From positions 434,001-498,000 of the forward strand of contig JAGYKE010000004.1 in the NCBI GenBank assembly GCA_018401465.1: a stretch of 64,000 bases of DNA, written 5' to 3'. Under the pieces are notes generated by a model that was not told where the DNA came from, ran no database searches, and worked only from the letters and a program-made list of their open reading frames with translations. This document shows positions 42,443 through 50,572 of the stretch, piece by piece (position 1 is the stretch's first letter; each line of letters starts with the position of its first letter). Source of the DNA: Aestuariivita sp. (GTDB taxonomy: Bacteria > Pseudomonadota > Alphaproteobacteria > Rhodobacterales > Rhodobacteraceae). Both the position numbers and the translations under genes were made by a program.

Positions 42443-43447
42443 TCAGGCCTCGTCGTACACGACTTCGAGCGACTTCTTCGGCGCCGCGAACTTGCCGCGC
42501 ATGTCGAGGTCGGTCGCCGGCTCCAGCACCACGCCCGCGCCGGTATCCGATCCGTCGAAGAGGTCGAGAAGCTGATCCTGCGTCAGCGCCGTGGGGCGCA
42601 TCGGCGGGGCGCTGGCGACATTGTCACCCAGAGCGGCGAACAGGGCGCCCCATTCGCTCTGGGCGGTGCCGACGATCTGGTAATTCGCGGATTTCTTGCG
42701 CAGGTCGTCGTTCTGCGGGATCGAGGCGAGGATCGGGATCTGGACCGCCTCGGCAAAGGCCTGCGCCTCGCCCGAGCCGTCATCCTTGTTGATGACAAGG
42801 CCCGCGACGCCGACGTTGCCGCCCAGCTTGCGGAAATACTCCACCGCCGAACAGACGTTGTTGGCCACATAAAGCGACTGCAGGTCGTTCGAGGCGACGA
42901 GGATCACCTTCTGCGCCATGTCGCGTGCGATGGGCAGGCCGAAGCCGCCGCAGACCACGTCGCCCAGGAAGTCGAGCAGGACATAGTCGAAGTCCCAGTC
43001 GTGGAAGCCCAGCTTTTCGAGCAGCTCGAACCCGTGGATGATACCGCGCCCGCCGCAGCCGCGGCCCACTTCCGGCCCGCCCAGTTCCATCGCGAAGACG
43101 CCGCCGCGCTTGAAGCAGACGTCGCCGATCTTGACCTCTTCGCCGGCAAGCTTCTTGCGGGTCGAGGTTTCGATGATCGTCGGGCAGGCCTTGCCCCCGA
43201 ACAGGAGCGAGGTGGTGTCGGACTTGGGGTCGCATCCGATCAGCAGGACGCGTTTGCCCTGTTCAGCCATCATGTGGCTGAGATTGGCGAGCGTGAACGA
43301 CTTGCCGATCCCGCCCTTGCCATAGATCGCGATGATCTGGGTTTTCTTGGTAGGCTCGCCCTGGGGGATTTCCAGGGTGGGCTCTTCAGCGGCTTCGTCG
43401 CGCAGGCGGCGGTCGAAATCCTTGAGGTTCGGAACTTCGTCTTTCAC
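42443..43447 (-). CDS. bchX: Chlorophyllide a reductase iron protein BchX
   Basis: NifH-like ATPase dimer that delivers electrons to BchYZ. The 334-aa product has the P-loop at 43-50 (Y-G-K-G-G-I-G-K-S), the switch segment [11 protein letters not shown] and the two cluster-ligand Cys regions G-R-G-C-G-G-R-G and D-V-V-C-G-G-F-G. Start overlaps the bchC stop by 4 bases. Being oxygen-sensitive, its expression is expected to be under PpsR and redox control at the bchC promoter. Confidence 0.96.
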   Translation of the reverse strand: MKDEVPNLKDFDRRLRDEAAEEPTLEIPQGEPTKKTQIIAIYGKGGIGKSFTLANLSHMMAEQGKRVLLIGCDPKSDTTSLLFGGKACPTIIETSTRKKLAGEEVKIGDVCFKRGGVFAMELGGPEVGRGCGGRGIIHGFELLEKLGFHDWDFDYVLLDFLGDVVCGGFGLPIARDMAQKVILVASNDLQSLYVANNVCSAVEYFRKLGGNVGVAGLVINKDDGSGEAQAFAEAVQIPILASIPQNDDLRKKSANYQIVGTAQSEWGALFAALGDNVASAPPMRPTALTQDQLLDLFDGSDTGAGVVLEPATDLDMRGKFAAPKKSLEVVYDEA

Positions 43448-44385
43448 GCGTGATGCTCCCAGTTCAGTATCATTTTCAGACAGGCCGCGTCCTCGAACGC
43501 GGTGCGGTAAGCGGCACCCGCGTCATCGGCGCGGGCCTGATGGGTGATGAGGCCGGCAAGGCTGAGCGCGCCGGATTCGACCAGCGCCCGCGTTGCGATG
43601 AGGTCATCGCGCTGCCATTCGGCGGCGACGCGGAAGCGCGCCTCCTTCATGAAGGCAGGCGGGAAGGCGAAGGACAAAGGCGCGGTATAGAACCCGGCAA
43701 GCACGATCTCGCCGCCCTTGACGATGCGGCTGACCAGATCGTTCAGAAGCGTGCCGTTGCCGCTGGCGTCGTAGATCGCCCGATAGTCGCGGCGCGGGTC
43801 GGCATCGGGTGACAGCACCTCGTAACCGGTCGCGCCCGACTGGCGCGTCGGGTCGATTTCCCAGACGGTCGGCGCGGGCGCACCGGCGGCGATGGTCAGG
43901 CGCGCCAGCAGGCGGCCCAGAACCCCGTGGCCGACGATCAGATCGGGCACTGCCTTGTCGAGACCCGCCATCGCGTGCCGCGCCGTGGCGGCCAGCGCCA
44001 GCAGCGCCCCTTCGGCGCCAAGGCCCGGATCGATTCGCGTCACGCGGGCAGAATCAGTGACCAGCCGCGCGGTCGCACCGCCGAAGAGGCCGAAGGCCCC
44101 GTCATAACAGTTCGCGCCCGGCACGAAGACCCGTTCGCCGGGCTTGAAACCTGTCAGGCGGCCGGCCTCGACCACCTCGCCCGCGGCCTCGTAGCCGGGG
44201 ACAAGCGGGTAGCCCATGCCGGGGAAGGGCGGCATTTCGCCCGACCAGAACAGCTTTTCCGTGCCGGTCGATATGCCTGAATGGGTGATGTCGACGACAA
44301 GGTCGTTTTCGCCGGGATCGACCAGCGACAGGACATCCACCGACAGATCCCTGGGACCTTTCAAGAGAACGGCAGCGGTCTGCAA
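43444..44385 (-). CDS. bchC: 3-Hydroxyethyl bacteriochlorophyllide dehydrogenase BchC
   Basis: Oxidises the C3 hydroxyethyl to acetyl group in bacteriochlorophyll a synthesis. Start set at TTG 44383-44385 ([10 protein letters not shown]) because GAAGGAGG lies 6 bases upstream and this matches the BchC N-terminus; an ATG at 44490 would run through the operator. The 313-aa product is a medium-chain dehydrogenase-like protein ([14 protein letters not shown], then [11 protein letters not shown] and the Rossmann G-H-G-V-L-G-R). Own promoter with PpsR boxes inside the superoperon. Confidence 0.95.
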   Translation of the reverse strand: MQTAAVLLKGPRDLSVDVLSLVDPGENDLVVDITHSGISTGTEKLFWSGEMPPFPGMGYPLVPGYEAAGEVVEAGRLTGFKPGERVFVPGANCYDGAFGLFGGATARLVTDSARVTRIDPGLGAEGALLALAATARHAMAGLDKAVPDLIVGHGVLGRLLARLTIAAGAPAPTVWEIDPTRQSGATGYEVLSPDADPRRDYRAIYDASGNGTLLNDLVSRIVKGGEIVLAGFYTAPLSFAFPPAFMKEARFRVAAEWQRDDLIATRALVESGALSLAGLITHQARADDAGAAYRTAFEDAACLKMILNWEHHA

Positions 44386-44454
44386 GCGGGCCTCCTTCGG
44401 CTGGCGGACAGGGTCGGGTCGGGAGAGACTCGGCTTCTTGTCGATTTGTCGCAC

Positions 44455-44472
44455 TGTCAGTCTAGCCTGACA
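44455..44472. promoter_or_regulatory. PpsR/CrtJ box 1 upstream of bchC
   Basis: TGTCAGTCTAGCCTGACA fits TGT-N12-ACA. It overlaps the -10 region (TAGACT, minus strand, 44464-44459) of a sigma70-like bchC promoter, so binding would block polymerase. Confidence 0.85.
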
Positions 44473-44480
44473 GTTTTTTC

Positions 44481-44498
44481 TGTCAATCAATTTAGACA
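44481..44498. promoter_or_regulatory. PpsR/CrtJ box 2 upstream of bchC
   Basis: TGTCAATCAATTTAGACA fits TGT-N12-ACA, 8 bases from box 1, the spacing known for cooperative PpsR binding. Its left end is the -35 element (TTGACA on the minus strand, 44486-44481), 16 bases from the -10. Confidence 0.87.
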
Positions 44499-44515
44499 GT
44501 TTGGCAATGGAAGAT

Positions 44516-44533
44516 TGTCAGCCGGGCCTGACA
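44516..44533. promoter_or_regulatory. PpsR/CrtJ box 3, overlapping the 3' end of crtF
   Basis: TGTCAGCCGGGCCTGACA fits TGT-N12-ACA with an extended palindrome (TGTCAG/CTGACA). It lies 17 bases beyond box 2 and inside the last codons of crtF. A third site may strengthen repression of bchC. Confidence 0.65.
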
Positions 44534-45633
44534 GCGGTCAGAACGCGGGTGACATAGGGGCGCGCGGGGCGCGGGCTCTGGATGTCGGTGAAGCCCGCGG
44601 CGCGGCACATCTGGCCGATGTCTTCGGCCGACCGGGCGCGCCCGGTCTGCATCGCCATCGTGTAGAAGGCGAAATAGACGTCGCCCGACAGGTCGGGTCT
44701 TTCGCCGCCGCCCATCGGTTCCGACACGATCAGCCGCCCGCCGGGCGGCAGCGCGTCAAAGACCTTTTCCAGCAGCGCCTGAACCGTGCTGTCGGCGTGA
44801 TCGTACAGCACCCGCACCAGCGATATGGCGTCGGCACCCCGCGGCAGCGGATCTTCGCGGAAAGACCCGGATTCGATCCGGACGCGGCCGGTCAGGCCCG
44901 CGTCAGAAAAGGTCCGCGTCGCAGCCGGCACGACTTGCGGCAGGTCGAAAAGCGTCATCTGAAGACCGGGCGAGGCCCGTCCCGCAGCACGCAGGAAGGC
45001 CCCGGTGCCTCCGCCCACGTCCATCAGATGTGTCACGCCCCTGAGCGATACCGCGCGCAGCGTATCTTCGGCGACCAGCGTCTGACTGTCGGCCATGAGC
45101 GCGGAATAGGTCTGCGCCACGTCTTCAGGCACATCGCCGCGCGCGCCGAAAACATAGGGCCAGAACTGGGAAAGCTCGGTCCGGTCGGGTTGACGCAGGA
45201 GCGCGACGGGGTCTTCCAGATCGCGGTAGAAGGCCCGGTGATGGCAGATCATCGCCTCGAGCCCCGGCACCCCCATCAGCGCGGCACCCTGCCGCGCCAG
45301 CGCGAAGCTCCCATCGCGGCGACGCTTCAGCAGGCCCATCGCCGCGCCCGCCTGAAGCAGCGCATGCGCGCGGTCTTCCGGCAGGTCGAGCGCACGGGCG
45401 AGACGTTCGGCCTCCATCGGCCCCGCACGGAGGCGACGGAAGACGTCAAGTTCGACCAGCGCCATCAGCACCTGGCTTTTGACGAAGCCCTGCACGATGT
45501 CGAACAGCGCCGCGCCGTCGCGCCGCGCCTGTCCGCGTGTCAGGGGGAAACGACTGGCCCAGCTTTGAAATCCGGGCCGCGCAACCAGCCGGTTCAGCCA
45601 GCCGCCACGCCAGACCTGCGCATCGGCCGACAT
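44518..45633 (-). CDS. crtF: Hydroxyneurosporene (demethylspheroidene) O-methyltransferase CrtF
   Basis: SAM-dependent methylation of the C1 hydroxyl in the spheroidene pathway. The 371-aa product has an N-terminal dimerisation domain and a C-terminal Rossmann methyltransferase with the SAM motif [16 protein letters not shown] and the segment [14 protein letters not shown]. One-base gap to crtE. Its end carries a PpsR box, so the crtEF and bchC units touch. Confidence 0.93.
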   Translation of the reverse strand: MSADAQVWRGGWLNRLVARPGFQSWASRFPLTRGQARRDGAALFDIVQGFVKSQVLMALVELDVFRRLRAGPMEAERLARALDLPEDRAHALLQAGAAMGLLKRRRDGSFALARQGAALMGVPGLEAMICHHRAFYRDLEDPVALLRQPDRTELSQFWPYVFGARGDVPEDVAQTYSALMADSQTLVAEDTLRAVSLRGVTHLMDVGGGTGAFLRAAGRASPGLQMTLFDLPQVVPAATRTFSDAGLTGRVRIESGSFREDPLPRGADAISLVRVLYDHADSTVQALLEKVFDALPPGGRLIVSEPMGGGERPDLSGDVYFAFYTMAMQTGRARSAEDIGQMCRAAGFTDIQSPRPARPYVTRVLTAVRPG

Positions 45634-45634
45634 G

Positions 45635-46504
45635 TCAGTGGCTTTGCCGCGCGGGCGCGACGGGCGTCAGCCTTTCGGCGTAGGCGCGCACCAGCTGCGC
45701 CAATTGCGCCTCGCCCGGGCAGGACGGGATTGACGCGATCGCCCCGCCGAGAATGTCCTTCAGCCGCCGGATCGCGCCATCGACGCCCAATTGCGCCACG
45801 GCGTTGGGCCGCCCATGCAGATCGTCCTGACCGGCGGGCTTGCCCAGTGTCGCTTCGTCATAAAGCGCGTCGCGCAGATCATCCGCGACCTGGAACGCCT
45901 CGCCGATGCGGGCACCAAGTTCGAACCAGGGCTCGGCCTCCTGCCCGGCGGCGATGGCGCCCATCTGGGTTGCCGCAATGAACAGCGCGCCAGTCTTGGC
46001 CTGATGGTAGGCCGACAGGTCGACCTTGTCTTCGCTTTCCCAGCCCTGTCCGGCGCAGATGCCGAAGGGCATGCCGGTGCGCTTGCCCAAGGTCAGGATC
46101 AGCTCGATCCCGCGGGCGGGGTCGTTGCGGGCGGCGCGGGCCAGAACCTCGAACCCCATGACGATGAGGCTGTCGCCGGCCAGCAGCGCCAGCGGTTCCG
46201 AATAGGCGCGGTGGACCGACGGCTTTCCCCGGCGGACATCGGCATCGTCGAAACAGGGCATGTCGTCATGCACGAGGCTCGCGCAGTGGATCAGCTCGAT
46301 CGCCGTCGCGGCGGCGTCCGACAGGTGCGGGCGGTCATCGCCGCAGGCCATGGCCACCGACATGCAGATCGTGGGGCGGATGCGCGCGCCGCCGGGCGCG
46401 GTCGCGTAATGCAGCGCTGACGCAAGCCGCGGCGGGGCGACGCCGCCCTGCCCTGCGCGGATGGCCTCGGCGATCGCGCTTTCGATCCGGGTGGTCAGGG
46501 GCAT
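45635..46504 (-). CDS. crtE: Geranylgeranyl diphosphate synthase CrtE
   Basis: Makes C20 GGPP for carotenoids and the bacteriochlorophyll phytyl tail. Start at ATG 46502-46504 (M-P-L-T-T-R-I-E) after GAAGGAG; a further ATG upstream lies in the operator region. The 289-aa product has Asp-rich motifs in [15 protein letters not shown] and [11 protein letters not shown]. First gene of the leftward superoperon crtEF-bchCXYZ-pufQBALMC. The two PpsR boxes lie 25-66 bases upstream. Confidence 0.93.
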   Translation of the reverse strand: MPLTTRIESAIAEAIRAGQGGVAPPRLASALHYATAPGGARIRPTICMSVAMACGDDRPHLSDAAATAIELIHCASLVHDDMPCFDDADVRRGKPSVHRAYSEPLALLAGDSLIVMGFEVLARAARNDPARGIELILTLGKRTGMPFGICAGQGWESEDKVDLSAYHQAKTGALFIAATQMGAIAAGQEAEPWFELGARIGEAFQVADDLRDALYDEATLGKPAGQDDLHGRPNAVAQLGVDGAIRRLKDILGGAIASIPSCPGEAQLAQLVRAYAERLTPVAPARQSH

Positions 46505-46528
46505 GGGCCGCTCCTTCGGGACGGGATA

Positions 46529-46546
46529 TGTCAGCATGACACAACA
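46529..46546. promoter_or_regulatory. PpsR/CrtJ box, crtE-proximal
   Basis: TGTCAGCATGACACAACA fits TGT-N12-ACA in the 87-base crtE/crtD divergent promoter, 25 bases from the crtE start. Confidence 0.75.
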
Positions 46547-46552
46547 TCAATG

Positions 46553-46570
46553 TGTAAATCATACTGGACA
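46553..46570. promoter_or_regulatory. PpsR/CrtJ box, crtD-proximal
   Basis: TGTAAATCATACTGGACA fits TGT-N12-ACA, 6 bases from its neighbour. It lies 22 bases before the crtD start and is followed by the dyad TTGAC-N8-GTCAA (46572-46589). Confidence 0.75.
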
Positions 46571-46591
46571 GTTGACCTTCACGAGTCAAGA

Positions 46592-48181
46592 ATGATCGCA
46601 ATCTGGGAGTCCGGTTTGACCTTTGCCCAACCCTTCATTGCCCACGGCCCACGCGCCGCGCGCCCGCGCGCGGTGATTGTCGGCGCGGGCGTCGGGGGGC
46701 TGGCCTGCGCGATCCGGCTGGCGGCGGCAGGCTTCACGGTGACGGTGGTCGAACGCCACGGCCATGTGGGCGGCAAGATCCGCACGCTGCCCAGCGCGGC
46801 AGGCCCCATCGACGCAGGACCCACCGTTCTGACCATGCGCCATGTCTTCGACCAGCTTTTCGCGCTGGCGGGCGCGCGGCTCGAAGACCACGTGACGCTG
46901 GTCGCGCAGCCGCTTCTGGCGCGGCATTTCTGGTCGGACGGTGCGACACTTGACCTGTTCGCGGATGAGGCGGAAAGCGCCGCCGCCGTTCACACCTTCG
47001 CCGGGCCAAAGGCCGAGGCGCAGTTCACCGATTTCTGCCGCCGCTGCCGCGCGTTGTTCGCGGCCTTCGACGCGCCGATGATGCGGGCAGCCGAACCCCG
47101 GCAGGCGGCGCTGACGACGCATGTGCTGCGTCATCCGCACCTGATCGGGAAGATGGCACCGCTGTCGACGATGGCGGCGATGCTGCGGCGGCAATTCGAC
47201 GACCCGCGCCTTGCGCAGCTTTTCGGGCGCTACGCCACCTATGTGGGCGGCTCACCCCTGCGCACGCCGGCGGTGCTCGCGCTGATCTGGCAGTCAGAGG
47301 CGGCGGGCGTCTGGGTGGTGAAGGGCGGCATGCACCGGCTGGCGGGCGCGATGGCGGAACTGGCCACGGCGCAGGGTGTCGCGTTCCGGCTGAACACCCA
47401 TGTCGACCGGATCGAGGTGCAGTCTGGCCGCGCCACGGGGGTCGTGCTGGATGGCGGCACGCGCCTGCCCGCCGACGCGGTGGTCTTCAACGGCGACCCC
47501 CGGGCGCTGGCCGTCGGTGCGCTGGGCCGCGCAGTGACGCAGGTCGCCCCCGTCACGCTGCGCACGGCGCGGTCGCATTCCGCGCGCGTGCACAGCTTTG
47601 CCGCCCGCGTCACCGGTCCGGACATCGCCCATCACAACGTCTTCTTCGGCGACACGCCCTGGTCCGAATTCCGCGACCTTGCCGCGGGCCGCATTCCCGA
47701 CGACCCCACACTTTATCTCTGTGCCGAAGATCGCGGACAGGGCCAGGCCCCGCCCCCGCTGGAACGGTTCGAGATGATCGCGAACGCCCCCGCAACCGAT
47801 GCCGGCTGCGCCGACGGAAAGGAACTGGACCAATGGCACCGGAAGATCATGCACAGAATGGCGGCCTTCGGGATCGCTTTCACCCCGACGCCGGGCACGG
47901 ACACGGTGACGACGCCCGAAACCTTCGCGGGCCTCTTCCCTCAGAGCGTCGGCGCCCTGTACGGGCAGAGCCCGCACGGGCTGATGGCGGCTTTCCGACG
48001 ACCGGTTGCACGGACGATCGTGCCGGGTCTGTATCTCGCGGGCGGGGGGGCGCACCCGGGTGCGGGTGTGCCGATGGCGACCCTCTCGGCCCGGCACGCG
48101 GCCGAGGCGATCTTGAGCGACCTAACTTCGCCGTCGATGTCGGGCCGAACGGCTATGCCTGGTGGTATGTCGACGGCATAA
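46592..48181 (+). CDS. crtD: Methoxyneurosporene dehydrogenase CrtD
   Basis: FAD-dependent C3,4-desaturase of the spheroidene pathway. ATG 46592 (M-I-A-I-W-E-S-G) is used, 529 aa; TTG 46616 with GGGAG before it is a good alternative, while ATG 46550 lies inside a PpsR box. Dinucleotide motif AVIVGAGVGGLACAIRLAAAG is shown in part (G-A-G-V-G-G-L-A), followed by E-R-H-G-H-V-G-G-K-I-R. The C-terminal amine-oxidase signature is Y-L-A-G-G-G-A-H-P-G-A-G-V-P-M. The last ~70 bases overlap crtC-frame coding sequence. Confidence 0.92.
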   Translation: MIAIWESGLTFAQPFIAHGPRAARPRAVIVGAGVGGLACAIRLAAAGFTVTVVERHGHVGGKIRTLPSAAGPIDAGPTVLTMRHVFDQLFALAGARLEDHVTLVAQPLLARHFWSDGATLDLFADEAESAAAVHTFAGPKAEAQFTDFCRRCRALFAAFDAPMMRAAEPRQAALTTHVLRHPHLIGKMAPLSTMAAMLRRQFDDPRLAQLFGRYATYVGGSPLRTPAVLALIWQSEAAGVWVVKGGMHRLAGAMAELATAQGVAFRLNTHVDRIEVQSGRATGVVLDGGTRLPADAVVFNGDPRALAVGALGRAVTQVAPVTLRTARSHSARVHSFAARVTGPDIAHHNVFFGDTPWSEFRDLAAGRIPDDPTLYLCAEDRGQGQAPPPLERFEMIANAPATDAGCADGKELDQWHRKIMHRMAAFGIAFTPTPGTDTVTTPETFAGLFPQSVGALYGQSPHGLMAAFRRPVARTIVPGLYLAGGGAHPGAGVPMATLSARHAAEAILSDLTSPSMSGRTAMPGGMSTA

Positions 48182-48201
48182 GCGACGACGGCACCCGCGC
48201 C

Positions 48202-49056
48202 GTGTCGGTCATCGGGTTCATCGGGTCGGTCTTTTCGCCGTGGTACCGGTGGTCGGGCCGGAAAAGCCCGCAGAACCATGTCTGCATCAACGTGGCGACC
48301 TATGGCCGGGGCGGGCGGTTCACCATGACCGACCGCGGCCGCAGCGCGCTGCGCCAGACGGCATCGCGGCTCGAGGTCGGGCCGTCGATGATGCGCTGGG
48401 AAGACGGGCGGCTGATCATCGACATCGACGAAATCTCGTCCCACCCGCTGATCAGCCGGGTGCGCGGGCAGATCCGCGTGACACCCAGCGCGGTGACCGG
48501 CGTCGAACTGGCGCTGACGCCCGACCGGTCTCATGTCTGGCGCCCCTTCGCGCCCGTCGCCGATATCGAGGTCGAGATCGACCGCCCCGGCTGGACCTGG
48601 ACCGGGCACGGCTATTTCGACGCGAATTTCGGCACCCGCGCGCTGGAGGAGGATTTCGGCTACTGGACCTGGGGCCGGTATCCGACGCCCGGGGGCGCGC
48701 AATGCTTCTATGACGCCGAACGGCTGGACGGCACGCGTCTGGAAGCCGGGATCGCCTTTGACCGCGACGGCAATGCAAGGCGGATTCCCCTTCCGCCCAA
48801 GACGCGCTTTGCACGCAGTCTCTGGGCCGTCGCGCGCGAGACGCGGGCCGACCCGGGCTATCGCCCGCGGCAGGTCAAGAACATGCTCGACGCGCCGTTC
48901 TATTCACGCTCGGCCGTGCGGACGCAGCTGGACGGGGTCGAAACGGTGGGCGTGCACGAGGCACTTGATCTCAGGCGCTTCCGCAGCCCGCTGCTGAAAC
49001 CGATGCTGGCCGTGCGCGTGCCGCGGCGGCCGAACTGGCGGTTTGACCCGACCTGA
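48202..49056 (+). CDS. crtC: Acyclic carotenoid 1,2-hydratase CrtC
   Basis: Adds water to the terminal 1,2 double bond of neurosporene/lycopene. GTG 48202 (V-S-V-I-G-F-I-G-S-V-F-S-P-W-Y) gives 284 aa and lies close to where Rhodobacter CrtC proteins are annotated to start. The product has the family core INVATYGRGGRFTMTDRGR, H-V-W-R-P-F-A-P, G-H-G-Y-F-D-A-N-F-G and W-T-W-G-R-Y. Upstream, the same frame already looks coding for about 30 codons (N-G-Y-A-W-W-Y-V-D-G-I-S-D-D-G) inside the crtD end, but has no ATG, GTG or TTG. The true start is therefore uncertain. Convergent with tspO. Confidence 0.88.
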   Translation: MSVIGFIGSVFSPWYRWSGRKSPQNHVCINVATYGRGGRFTMTDRGRSALRQTASRLEVGPSMMRWEDGRLIIDIDEISSHPLISRVRGQIRVTPSAVTGVELALTPDRSHVWRPFAPVADIEVEIDRPGWTWTGHGYFDANFGTRALEEDFGYWTWGRYPTPGGAQCFYDAERLDGTRLEAGIAFDRDGNARRIPLPPKTRFARSLWAVARETRADPGYRPRQVKNMLDAPFYSRSAVRTQLDGVETVGVHEALDLRRFRSPLLKPMLAVRVPRRPNWRFDPT

Positions 49057-49065
49057 CCGGTTGGG

Positions 49066-49533
49066 TCACTGGGCGCGGGCCTCTTCCGGGTTCAGGCGCC
49101 AGACGGCGGCGTTCAGCGAGGCGGCGATGGTCACCCAGACCAGATAGGGCACGAAGAGCGCGCCCGCGATCCAGTCGACCTGCCAAAGTGCAACCGTCGC
49201 ACCCAGCACGGTCAGCCACAGCATCCCCACCACAACCATGCCCAGCCGGATGTTGCGCAGGCCGAAAAAGACCGGCGTCCAGAGCCCGTTGAAAGCGATC
49301 TGCATCGCCCAGCAGGCCATCGCGATCCCGTTGTCGGGCGCCATGGCAGCGCGCGCGCCGGCCGTGGCCATGCAGAGGTAGAGGACCGTCCATGTCACGG
49401 GGAACACCCAGTCGGGCGGCGTCCAGACAGGCTTGCGCAACTGTCGGTACCAAGGCCCCGGCGGGAAAAGACCGCCGGTCATGCCCGCGCCGACGCAGGC
49501 TATAAGGAAAATGGTGAAGAGGAGCCAGAACAT
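49066..49533 (-). CDS. tspO: Tryptophan-rich sensory protein TspO
   Basis: Outer/inner-membrane five-helix protein of the TspO/MBR family, 155 aa, binding porphyrin intermediates and, in Rhodobacter, down-tuning photosynthesis genes in oxygen. Typical stretches: W-Y-R-Q-L-R-K-P-V-W-T-P-P-D-W-V-F, W-T-V-L-Y-L-C-M, W-A-M-Q-I-A-F-N-G-L-W-T-P-V-F-F and V-P-Y-L-V-W-V-T-I-A. Four bases after crtB, so part of crtI-crtB-tspO as in Rhodobacter. Confidence 0.95.
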   Translation of the reverse strand: MFWLLFTIFLIACVGAGMTGGLFPPGPWYRQLRKPVWTPPDWVFPVTWTVLYLCMATAGARAAMAPDNGIAMACWAMQIAFNGLWTPVFFGLRNIRLGMVVVGMLWLTVLGATVALWQVDWIAGALFVPYLVWVTIAASLNAAVWRLNPEEARAQ

Positions 49534-49537
49534 GAGA

Positions 49538-50572
49538 CTAGCCTAGTCTGGCATTGCCTCCGATCAAGTCCGTCCTTTGCGACCGGCGGCGGCGTTCCAG
49601 TTGCGCCAGCACGTCGAGAAGTGCCTCGCTCCGCGTCACGGGGGCGCGGGTGGCGGCGGCATCGACGAGGAAGGCGGTTTCGCGCAGGGGCGGCGCATAG
49701 ATCACGGCCGACCGCGGCATCACCATGGTCACACCCGCGCGCAGCAGCGATTCGCCCAGCCAGCCGATCTTCTGAACCTTCGAGGTGCGGGCGCGGGCAC
49801 CGATGCTGTCGAACCCCATGCGGTCGAGTTCGCGTCCGATCCCGGCATAGATGAAGCGTGCCGCGAAAATGCCGGGCCGGGCCGATGCGGGAAGCGCGCC
49901 GATGCCTGCTTCGGAGCGGTAGTAGAGGCGGTTCGCCTCCATCACCAGCCTGCGGGTCATGGCGCGGATCGGGCGGGTCGCTTCGGGGTGGCGCAGGAAG
50001 GCCTCGGGGTCGATCCCGTATTCGGCGAACCAGTCGAGCGGCAGGTACAGACGCCCTTCGCGCGCATCCTCGCCCACGTCGCGGGCGATGTTGGTCAGCT
50101 GCATCGCGACGCCCAGATCGCAGGCGCGGGCCAGCGCATCGGCGTCGCGCACGCGCATCAACACAGCCATCATCACGCCGACCGCCGAGGCGACGCGGGC
50201 GGAATAGGCGTACAGCCCCGAGATGTCGCGATACCGCCGCCCTTCGGCATCCCAGGCAAGCCCTTCGAGAAGCGCGTCCGGCAGCGCGCGCGGCATGTCG
50301 AAATCTTCGACCACGGCGGCGAAGGCGCGGTCAGCGGCGGCGTCACGCGGGCGCCCGGCATAGACCAGATCAAGCCGGTCGCGCAGGCGCAGCACCGCAT
50401 CGGCCTTTTCCTGCTGCAGATCAACCGCGTCGTCGGCCAGTCGGCAGAAGGCGTACAGCGCCAGCGCCGGGTCGCGCACCCGCGCGGGCAACAGGCGCGA
50501 GGCCGCGTGAAACGACAGCGATCCGTGGCGGATCGCCTCGCGGCAGGCCTCCATGTCGGCGGGGGCGATCAT
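49538..50572 (-). CDS. crtB: Phytoene synthase CrtB
   Basis: Condenses two GGPP to phytoene. Start at ATG 50570-50572 (M-I-A-P-A-D-M-E-A) overlapping the crtI stop by 4 bases; the 344-aa product has the two Asp-rich motifs in FCRLADDAVDLQQ and NIARDVGEDAREGR, with the family signature Y-L-P-L-D-W-F. A longer frame upstream lies inside crtI and is rejected. Confidence 0.95.
   Translation of the reverse strand: MIAPADMEACREAIRHGSLSFHAASRLLPARVRDPALALYAFCRLADDAVDLQQEKADAVLRLRDRLDLVYAGRPRDAAADRAFAAVVEDFDMPRALPDALLEGLAWDAEGRRYRDISGLYAYSARVASAVGVMMAVLMRVRDADALARACDLGVAMQLTNIARDVGEDAREGRLYLPLDWFAEYGIDPEAFLRHPEATRPIRAMTRRLVMEANRLYYRSEAGIGALPASARPGIFAARFIYAGIGRELDRMGFDSIGARARTSKVQKIGWLGESLLRAGVTMVMPRSAVIYAPPLRETAFLVDAAATRAPVTRSEALLDVLAQLERRRRSQRTDLIGGNARLG

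Noticed and set aside
46572-46589. TTGAC-N8-GTCAA as an FnrL site
   Set aside because: FNR-type sites need a 4-base centre (TTGAT-N4-ATCAA); 8 bases is wrong, so it is reported only as an unexplained dyad.
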